A stretch of 64,000 bases of DNA from Eretmocerus hayati (Eukaryota > Arthropoda > Insecta > Hymenoptera > Aphelinidae): assembly GCA_029851415.1 (NCBI GenBank), contig CM056744.1, positions 61,031,172 to 61,095,171 on the forward strand, in the 5' to 3' direction. The position numbers and the translations under genes are program-made. Position 1 is the stretch's first letter, and each line of letters opens with the position of its first letter. Shown here in pieces: positions 32,639 to 41,738 of this stretch. The notes under the pieces are model-generated. The model worked only from the letters and a program-made list of their open reading frames with translations, was not told the origin of the DNA and searched no databases.

Positions 32639-33705
32639 TGTTATGACCCGAGCGGAGGGCTCGGGGTAACAAATAAATTATTTGTGTTCGTGTGAACAGC
32701 TTACGGGCGGACTGCCCAGTTGCACTTACCTATTCTCTGTTATTGCATTGAGGCTTCCGACTGGATGTATATATATATATATTGCTGGTCTCTGGTTGCG
32801 TATATATATGAATATTCCAGATTGAGAGATAGTTCATCAAAATTGGATCAAATGAATTGTAGTTTTAAAGAAATGATTGAAGTGATTTTAGGAATTTGGA
32901 ATGTAGATTTCAGAAGTAATAATTGATTGAATTTGGATTTTCAGAAATGATCAATTTGACTTTAATAGTTTCAATATGGATGAAATATTCGATTGTAAAA
33001 TCTTCAGAAAATAATAGCGTATAATTAGCAAATGAGTTTTGGATTTATTTAAACCAAATTATAATGTCTTGAACAAAATATAGGACCTTGATATCTAAAT
33101 ACAATTTGCGTGACTTAAAATTAGACGAACTTACAGAACTACTCGAGAGATGATATTCTTCGAGGCAGGAACTGATAAGCAGGTGAGAGCAGATTCGGAG
33201 CTGGCCCTTTACAGCTGAGGCGGATAACGTCGGCCTACTTTTCGACGGGATCAGATCAAGCTTACGTGTCCGCACTTTTAACTTGACTTTTTCGTGCGTT
33301 CTCTACGCGCACTTAGGTGAGTGGTTAAGTGAATTTTGAGACGTACGTAGCCCACTACCAGGCAGAGCTTTGTCACAGACTAAATCGAAGAATGAATGTT
33401 GTTGTTCCAATTTATACGTGCGGACACAAGTTAATTTTGATGATTCGACTGAAAAAATGATTTTGAAAGTGTTCTACTTTCGATTGTAACACATGTAACA
33501 CATGTGTTACAATGCTGGCAGAGCTCTTTGTTGAATTTCTCATGGTCTGTTACACATGTTACATGTAACATGTGTAACATCCAGTTACTGGCTAATGCTT
33601 TGATTCTGCTGATTTACTGACCTGCTTATTCGTTCCTGCTGAACAATAATATTTCTCCATGTTGAGAAATATTATTTTAACTGTTGCGTCGTCTGGGACG
33701 CCACA
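32639..33705 (-). repeat. 5' LTR of the gag-only element (1067 bp)
   Basis: The shorter, probably unmodified LTR. It contains the same palindromic TGTTACATGTAACA cluster (33486-33580) as its partner. Its minus-strand start region carries a small extra AATATTTCTCC-type hairpin near 33648-33675. Confidence 0.88.
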
Positions 33706-33833
33706 CATACATTGCACTTAATTTTCTCATTTTTTCCATTATGTCCATACCCACCAGATTTGTAGCACAGACTAACATTCAGGTCATCATATACCTTACA
33801 TTTCTGATGTCCCACCAAAATGCTGTGATTTTT

Positions 33834-34136
33834 TCACCTTATTTCTCTGTAAACATCACTGCTTACCTCCATTATTAAACCTTGTCTGGTATCAGATGTT
33901 TTGTACGCATGTGTAGCCTCCGATCGAACTTCTAGTTCGTTGAAATTCCTTTCTTTGATATCCATTCCTAGATCATTCAGATCCATATCATTTTCCATAT
34001 TTACTACCTCGATTCTTGGGTTTTTCAGTGCTTCTACTTTTACTTCATACGAATCTTCGATGGTGGAAAGTAGATAAGGTATGCTCATGCGCAGCGTAAG
34101 CCCCGCAGCCAATGAGCTTTCTAGCCCACCGGGCGC
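33834..34136 (-). pseudogene. LINE ORF1 N-terminal part (right arm), start codon lost
   Basis: Homologue of codons 1 to about 85 of the left ORF1 (EDSYEVKVEALKNPRIEVVN, DMDLNDLGMDIKERNFNELE). The initiator that reads ACCATGG in the left arm is ACCATCG here, so translation could not begin as before. The knuckle region continues toward 33710 and is then interrupted by the LTR element. Confidence 0.7.
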
Positions 34137-34374
34137 CATCTTGTCCTGTCATCCAATCACGATCTAGCGCAAACTTGAGCCTGTTTGAAATTTGCGGGAG
34201 AAGCTACACAGAGTGCTTGTGAGATTGACGAAGTTTTTGTTCATAGAACCTTTTGTACGTTTCGACCTACGAAAATTCAATTCTGTTTAAAAGGGGATAG
34301 GAATCTTTCGGGAAAAAAGTGTGATGAAAGCACACACTGGAGGGGAAATCGTAATTTCATCAATTGATGAATTG

Positions 34375-34589
34375 TACCCTGCATTTTCATAGTTCTATTC
34401 CGATTATAACGACTCTTGAAATCAAGACAGACGTTGGTCTTGTGAAAAATAGTCTCGGAAAAATTCTCGGAAAAAGATCTCCAAGAGTTTCGATAGAGAT
34501 TTGATTTCCCTGGAATCATTTTCCACGAAACCAACGCCTTCCCAAAGGAAAAAGAGTCGTTCGGGATACAATTATGAGAATGCAGGGTA
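34375..34589. mobile_element. Palindromic TA MITE (right-arm copy)
   Basis: Mirror of 5279-5489: TACCCTGCATT at one end and AATGCAGGGTA at the other, with the same inverted halves. Confidence 0.6.
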
Positions 34590-35109
34590 TAGTAATTCAT
34601 CAATGTCTAATTCTTATTCGTTAAGTTTGGGGACTCTTCCTAATATATTTCCCTGGGAACGCGGAAAAAACCAACAAACCCTTTTACCATCTAGTTCCCA
34701 TCATGTGGGATTGAACGAATTTCAAATTGTAACTTTCATTGCTACGTCAATGTCAAATGAATATATCACACGTGGTACCCTTCCAAATACCTAAGTCTTT
34801 TTAATATTAATGGAATTCAAAGTTTTGTTTGAAAATCATCTCAATATAGGATTGAATGAATTTTAGATCAATGTCTATAAAGATGGTAAGTTTATTTACA
34901 AAAACTAAGCGGGAATAATAGGGCTAGTCGACTCCCCCTTCTTCACAGGATACAATAATATTATTGGAGCATTGAAAAAATATTTCATATTCAAAACTTC
35001 AATATTTGACATACAAATTCATCGAAAGTTACTTTCCGTCTGAGAAAGAAGAAAATCTGAAAAGAATTGAAGCCCATGAATATTTCAGTACTGTCCTCAT
35101 CAATAATGG

Positions 35110-37710
35110 TTGGAAAGGAGCTGTTGCAAATAAGGCCAAATCTGCTCCAGAGAATTTGGACTCCAGGTTGCACTGAAATGCGTGTTTTGGGTGTCTGAAT
35201 ATGCATATAAATTTTTTCCGCGTTAAACCAGAGCGTCTCCCAGTAGTGGGCAAAAAGGTGCCCCATTTAAAATACACGTGGAACGCACTTTCTAGCGTCC
35301 CTCTCAAAATTGGCCCAATGGACTATAACGGCTCCAATGAAGATTTGTTCTTGAACAGAAAATACAACTTTTAGGGGTTTTTTCATGGACGGGAAATGAT
35401 GTGCTGGTACCGAAAAACCACTTGAGAGATGGAAAATGCGGATCTTTCATTCTAAAACCGGGGAATACCCGAACGGAGTGGGATTAATCGAAAAGTTGCA
35501 GAGGACCAAAGTTGTAGATTATGTTCTAAGCTTCCATTTGGCATCGGTTTTTTATGCATGTATTGGTTGGGGGTTCTCAAAAAACGACCAAAAGTCGTAA
35601 AAAACCATATTTATTGGAAATCTTGGCGATCTCGGGGTAAAAATGGACTGACAAACTATCATATTTTGTAGATCTCATCAGAATACACATTTTTGGTTCC
35701 CATAATTTTTTCGAAAAAACGCACCAGATTCGAGTTTATAGCGAAAAAGTGCCGGAAATAGGCACTCTCCAACGTTCTCACGCAAAATACTTGAAAAACG
35801 CAAATGGAAACCCTATATAATAATTGCGTGAAAAGTTGCTTTTTTTCGTGTACTTCAAAATGAAAGAAAAATTCATAGCGTTCCAATGTTCCTGCTTCGA
35901 GGAATATGCATTTTTATGCCAGATAACAAGTTTGAGTGGATAAATTCATGGTTCCAGCATGCTATATGCAATTCTACGTCAATGAGTCATACAACTACAT
36001 CAATCGGACATGCAAAATCACCAATTTTCATCCACGATCATCATTCGGAGCTATATAAGGTTATGATAAGGATCGAATCTTTGAACACCATACTCATACT
36101 CTATGGCTTGGATTGATATCACTAGTTGATGTCGAAAATTTTCAAACTAGTGAAATCTACTTAATCAGCCGTGACAGTAGTCCGCCTGTCAAGCTAGACG
36201 ACGAGATTACTGGTAGAACAAGTTTTCTGAGTAAGATGACAACGGAAGTTATTCGTTCTTCACGTTTTATACCAAAACTCGTGTGTCAGTCAGTTCACCT
36301 GTTCATAATAGCTATAGTTTTCTTTGATATCACATATTTGACTTTGAGGTTCAATCTGACTCAGAGTCATCTTCATCTGTAACCACTGATTCAAAAACTC
36401 CATGCTCAGCCAGGAACTCTTCATTCGTTTGCTCATGGTCGACATTGCTGACGAAGGAATCATAGTTCCGGCTTAATCTCTCCCTGCAATTCTCCTGGTA
36501 TCGTTCATAACCGAGATACCATAATACTGAAGCGATGTGAGCACAGCAACCAACCGTTCTTCCACCTGTCCTGCATTGACAGTACCAACCGTTGATGGAT
36601 TTTTCATCTTCGTCATATCTTATCCAAAGAGAGTACACTTTCGAGGATGTGTGGCGTGACTGCATCTTGATCCGTATGATATTTCTTTCATCCTTATGAT
36701 AGAATAGGGAATAAATCCCTTCATCATCACGGTGAATTTTGATGGATGTGCCTAGTTTCCGGGATATTCTAGGGCTCTGAACGGTGATCGTGGATGAAAA
36801 TTGGTGATTTTGCATGTCCGATTGATGTAGTTGTATGACTCATTGACGTAGAATTGCATATAGCATGCTGGAACCATGAATTTATCCACTCAAACTTGTT
36901 ATCTGGCATAAAAATGCATATTCCTCGAAGCAGGAACATCGGAACGCTATGAATTTTTTTTCATTTTGAAGTACACAAAAAAGGGCAACTTTTCACGCAA
37001 CTATTATATAGGGTTTCCATTTGCGTTTTTCGAATATTTTGCGTGAGAATGTTGGAGAGTGCCTATTTTCGGCACTTTTTCGCTATAAACTCGAATCTGG
37101 TGCGTTTTTTCGAAAAAATTATGGGAACCATAAATGTGTATTTTGATGAGATCTACAAGATATGATAGTTTGTCAGTCCATTTTCTCCCCGAGATCGCCA
37201 AGAAATCCAATAAATATGGTTTTTTACGACTTTTGGTCGTTTTTTGAGAACCCCCAACCAATACATGCATAAAAAACCGATGCCAAATGGAAGCTTAGAA
37301 CATAATCTACAACTTTGGTCCTCTGCAACTTTTCGATTAATCCCACTCCGTTCGAGTATTCCCCGGTTTTAGAGTGAAAGATCCGCATTTTCCATCTCTC
37401 AAGTGGTTTTTCGGTACCAGCACATCATTTCCCGTCCATGAAAAAACCCCTAAAAGTTGTATTTTCTGTTCAAGAACAACTCCTCATTGGAGCCGTTATA
37501 GTCCATTGGGCCAATTTTGAGAGGGACGCTAGAAAGTGCGTTGCACGTGTATTTTAAATGGGATACCTTTTTGCTCACTACTGGGAGACGCTTTGGTTTG
37601 ACGCGGAAAAAATTCATATGCATATTCAGACACCCAAAACACGCATTTCAGTGCAACCTGGAGTCCCAATTCTCTGGAGCAGATTTGGCCTTATTTGCAA
37701 CAGCTCCTTT
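35110..37710. mobile_element. DNA element with 0.93-kb terminal inverted repeats and a SWIM frame
   Basis: Left TIR about 35110-36044, right TIR about 36786-37710, spacer 741 bp. The ends read AAAGGAGCTGTTGC and GCAACAGCTCCTTT. The TIRs are near-identical over their length by eye, including the words GAGAGGGACGCTAGAAAGTG and GTTTTTTCATGGACGGGAAA. The flanks read GGTTGG on the left and GTAGAAATC on the right. Two paralogous empty-site-like sequences (around 3715 and 38728) read GGAAATTTGT, so insertion added no clear target duplication. Long-TIR architecture suits foldback-type DNA transposons. No transposase domain is present. Confidence 0.75.
36351..36815 (-). CDS. SWIM zinc-finger protein of the long-TIR element
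   Basis: A 154-codon intact frame. Residues 79-93 give C-x-C-x9-C-x-H (CQCRTGGRTVGCCAH), the SWIM zinc-binding signature known from MuDR-type transposases, plant FAR1 proteins and MEKK1, where it mediates DNA or protein binding. It is followed by a hydrophobic helix (IASVLWYLGY). Residues 1-75 look like a compact beta-rich region (TSIKIHRDDEGIYSLFYHKD, SSKVYSLWIRYDED). The C-terminus is acidic (DEDDSESD). The start codon lies inside the right TIR, and the same ATG and about ten codons are mirrored in the left TIR. An upstream in-frame TGA limits extension. There is no catalytic DDE domain. It could be a regulator or the remnant of a larger transposase. Confidence 0.65.
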   Translation of the reverse strand: MQNHQFSSTITVQSPRISRKLGTSIKIHRDDEGIYSLFYHKDERNIIRIKMQSRHTSSKVYSLWIRYDEDEKSINGWYCQCRTGGRTVGCCAHIASVLWYLGYERYQENCRERLSRNYDSFVSNVDHEQTNEEFLAEHGVFESVVTDEDDSESD

Positions 37711-40700
37711 GTAGAAATCTAATGATGATTAGAATATTTTCTGACTTGAGATTGAAAGAATGTTCAATTAAAGATTGTATGCTTACATTAGAGGGCGTCA
37801 TTTTATATTGGGGAGTGGTTGAGAGAATTCTCTGGACCAGTTTATGATTTAAGTAATTTTCATGAGATTTAGGGATAGATAATGACATTGAGGAACGGTA
37901 TCGTATAGAGTATTAGAAATGACTTTTGTGAATGAATCCAATATCACTCGCTTGATGCAATCGTGAGGGAAGAATTGAATTGATGCATTGTGATGGTTTT
38001 TGCTACGCGGTCATTAAGATTAATTATTGGGAATTCATTCATCAAGTAAGTTCTTTGTTTTCATATTGAGCATTTACGTCGCAAGATTTAAATTTTTGAG
38101 AAGTCTTTGATTGGATGGAATGACCTCGATATTCATCATCCTCGTTTTGTGTTTACGATGTGAAATTGAGTTGAAACTGGGGAGTGTTTTATGTTCAGAG
38201 TGAAAATGTAACTCTTCATCACAGAGGTTGAAGGAGACATGATCCGATAAGACTGACCCGTCGATTTGGTTTACCAGTGTCGGGACCAAAGCGGCGCTCA
38301 GATCAGAGGAAATCCAGCAACATTCTTCTGAAGAGTCGCGTTAGTATTGTGTTGTTGTTTTACAATAGCTGGACAACAGGGAGTCACACTCTGTCGCACT
38401 CGGGAATGAGAAACCCAACTCCCATATGAGCCAAGGCATCATGTGCTGTTGCAATTCGTAAAAGTGTGGTGTGGTATTTTCGAGTGAGTATAACGAGGAT
38501 GAGTTGAATATATTTCTCATCAGAAAAGCTTTGAACTGGATCCTGTTGATAAAAAATCACGTGAATGTATTTACTTTTTGATGAAATTGGGACAATGACT
38601 TTATTTTGTCAAGTGATAGTGGATTCATATTTATTTTTCCAAATGATTCGTAATTTGATTCAATTTGAGCTGGAATCGGTTTTTAAAATTTCCCAATCTA
38701 TTCAAAAATTCAGTTATGCCCTTTCTGGAAATTTGTAGAAATCTAATGATGATTAGAATATTTTCTGACTTGAGATTGAAAGAATATTCAATTAAAGATT
38801 GTATGTTTACATTAGAGGGCGTCATTTTTATTGGGGAGTGGTTGAGAGAATTCTCTGGACCAGTTTATGATTTAAGTAATTTTCATGAGATTTAGGGATA
38901 GATAATTGACATTGAGGAACGGTATCGTATAGAGTATTAAAAATGACTTTTATGAATGAATCCAATATCACTCGCTTGATGCAATCGTGAGGGAAGAATT
39001 GAATTGATGCATTGTGATGGTTTTTGCTACGCGGTCATTAAGATTAATTATTGGGAATTCATTCACCAGGAAAGTTCTTTGTTTTCATATTGAGCATTTA
39101 CGTCGCAAGATTCGAATTTTTGAGGAGTCTTCGATTCGATGAAATGACTTCGATATCCATCATTCTCGATTTGTGTTTATGATGTGGAATTGAGTTGAAA
39201 CTGGGGAGTGTTTTATCTTCAGAGTGAAATTGTAACTCTTCATCACAGAGGTTGAAGGAGACATGATCCGATGAGACTGACCCGTCGATTTAGTTTACCA
39301 GTGTCGGGACCAAAGCGGCGCTCAGATCAGAGGAAATCCAGCAACATGCTTCCGAAGAGTCGCGTTAGTATTGTGTTGTTGTTTTACAATAGCTGGGCAA
39401 CAGGGAGTCACACTCTGTCGCACTCGGGAATGAGAAACCCAACTCCCATATGAGCCAAGACATTATGTGCTGTTGCAACTCGTAAAAGTGTGGTGTGGTA
39501 GTTTTGAGTAAGTATGACGAGGATGAGTTGAATCGATATGTAATCAGCAAAGTTTCGAATTGGATCCTGTTAATGAAGGTTACTTGAATGCATTTACTCT
39601 TTGATGAAATTGGGACGATGATTTCATCTTGTTAAGTGATAGTGGATTCATATATGTTTCTCTCAATGATTTGAAATTGATTCAAGATGAGCTGGAATCA
39701 GTACTGAATATTCTTCAATATATTAAAAAAGTCAGTTATGCTCTTTTTGAAAATTCGTATGAATTTCATAATGAATAGCATATGTTTTAACTCGAGATTG
39801 AAAGAATGTACAATTGAAGATTGTACGAAAATATCGCTTAATGAGTTGTACTTCTTTCGAATGCTTATTCTATAGTAAATGAATCGACACGGTGATGGTT
39901 GGGGCAATTTCCCCAACCATTTGATTATATTTATCGAGTTTCAGGAGATTCAGATATTGATACAATACATATTGAACATATTTACATATAGAGTATGGAA
40001 CGTGATATTCTAAACAAAAGTTTCATCATACATTATTACAATTATAGGCTTACATCCTGATTACTTATAATAGAGGGAGTAATGATATACAATCGTATGG
40101 GAGGCGTATGTTGCCGTTTTGTTGATAAAATTGAGTCATCGTACAAATTGAATGAGAATTGTCATAACAAAAGATTGAATATTGAGAAACGTATATGGGA
40201 GTCACTACATTGATCAATGATAATCCTCAATCATATTCGATAACAAACGAATATATAAATGAAATTATGGATATTTGATATACGATTCTAGGAACGCACT
40301 AATTTTAACAATACCTTGATCTATATTTTTATAACCACTGGTGATATTTGCGGAAGAATTCATTGAAATGAACAGAAATATCGATCTATCATCTTCGTTG
40401 TGTGATATAGAGTAGAATTGAGTGTGAATCGGTCCGTGTATATCGTTTCAGTGTAAATGTAACTCTTCATCACAGAGGTTGAAGGAGACATGATCAGATG
40501 AGACTGACCCGTCGATTTGGTTTACCAGTGTCGGGACCAAAGCGGCGCTCAGATCAGAGGAAATCCAACAACATGTTTCCGAAGAGTGGTTGTGTAAGTG
40601 TGTTGTGTTGTTTTTTTGGAAGAATACCCTACATTTACAGCAGCTTGGCAACAGGAGATTGTAGTATGTCGATCTCAGAGATGATAGTCTCGATCTCTAT

Positions 40701-40980
40701 GTGAGCCATGGCATCATACAGTCCTGCTACAACTTGTAAATGTATTCGATTGCACTTGGATATGTAAGAGATGTGTATTGTTGGGAATCATTTGTTGAGA
40801 TGTGTGACGAAGATGATTTGATTTTTTTCGTAATTAAAATTAGCCTCAAATTAAATTGTAAGATCAAGGATACATTTGTGAGATACCATGCATACCAATT
40901 TAGTAAAGAAGTAAAGGCTATTATGTGCTTACGTTCTCTGAAAAACTAATCAATCTAATGTTCTGACGACGATTTCATAG
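37708..40980. repeat. Three tandem units of about 1.0-1.2 kb
   Basis: Units start near 37708, 38731 and 39751. The marker ACAGAGGTTGAAGGAGACATGAT occurs at 38221, 39244 and 40472, giving spacings of 1023 and 1228. Units 1 and 2 are close; unit 3 is strongly diverged outside the marker. Unit 1 begins exactly at the right end of the SWIM element. Confidence 0.75.
38631..39550 (-). pseudogene. Unrecognised protein-coding relic in tandem unit 2 (also units 1 and 3)
   Basis: On the minus strand the unit encodes, with breaks, a start-like MLITYRFNSSSSYLL, then WISSDLSAALVPTL, SDHVSFNLCDEELQFHSEDK and RMMDIEVISSNRRLLKNSNL. After frame changes come IPKSHENYLNHKLVQRILST and FNLKSENILIIIRFLQI up to the stop near 38631. 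Unit 1 (37691-38289) and unit 3 (39698-39916, 40448-40651) encode the same blocks. Unit 3 has changed mostly conservatively, for example FNLELKHMLFIMKFIRI. Similarity at protein level suggests the ancestor was a gene. I do not recognise the family; a degenerate retroelement protein is the simplest guess. Confidence 0.35.
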
Positions 40981-41738
40981 AATCATGGTATTCGAAAAAT
41001 TTCCATAGAGCTATATCTAATTAAAATTCTATACATATTTTAGAATAAGGAGTGACACGGGTTGATACATGAAACTCACATTTGATGTCTTCGGAAGTTG
41101 ATTCGATTCCAGAGGTGTTATGGATTCCCTTGTTTCATGTGATTTTTGTCATTCTCTTGTGCTTGGATCCATGTCATCTTACTGTAGTTTTGATTTTGTT
41201 AATCTTTCTGGAACGGTTGTAACACGTTGAGTTGAAAACTTTTTGTAAATCCTCCACTGGGTGATTCTCACATTTGATATCTGGATGCCTGTGGGATGAT
41301 AGACCTTGGTATGAAACTGAACTCCCCATGGGGGTCAATTTAATGGATGAGTTGTCAATTCGACTGAATTTTGTGATATTGCAAGATATCTCTATTGTGG
41401 AAAAACTTAATAATTGGAATCGTAGAGCCCGGAAATTCTGTCTTTGGAGGTAATTCGTCAGTTTCGGTTGGGACTATGGAAATCTAATTCACTTCTCGAT
41501 TTTATTTCGGAAAAAAATTGAATTTTTATTTATCATGTACATGATTTTATAAAATTTCGGAAAAGGTTTGTATTTTGATGTTTGGTTCTATTATCAATTT
41601 TAGAGAACATGGGAAATGATGTTTTGATAGATATTACTCACCTTTCCATTATTGTGTAGTAGAGGTCAATGTTCATGATGGTATTTTATAAGTTCCTCTT
41701 ATATATCTACATAGGATTTTCTTGGACTTGATTTCCTC
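40981..41738. other. No gene or repeat seen
   Basis: AT-rich sequence with short frames only. Confidence 0.4.

Larger units (their letters stand above)
25182..33705 (-). mobile_element. Gag-only LTR retrotransposon, complete with LTRs, PBS, PPT and TSD
   Basis: An 8.5-kb element inserted in LINE ORF1. The 4-bp target duplication CATA flanks it (25178-25181 and 33706-33709); the left arm gives the empty site TTTCATACATTGCAC. The LTRs, read on the minus strand, start TGTGGCG and end GGGTCATAACA (the other copy has TTAACA). Minus-strand orientation follows from the primer-binding site next to the high-coordinate LTR, the purine tract next to the low-coordinate LTR, and the gag-like frame. No protease, reverse transcriptase or integrase motif can be found in any frame, so it is non-autonomous and would need pol supplied by another element. 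LTR-to-LTR differences number about ten substitutions by eye, so the insertion is fairly recent. Confidence 0.85.
20117..35113. repeat. Right arm of the very large inverted repeat
   Basis: Mirror of 3718-11133, lengthened by the private LTR element at 25182-33705 and by about 75 bp near 21085-21160. It ends at GGTTGGAAA (35113), where the SWIM element begins. Without the LTR element it is about 6.5 kb, against about 6.4 kb for the left arm without its own private MITE. Confidence 0.85.
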
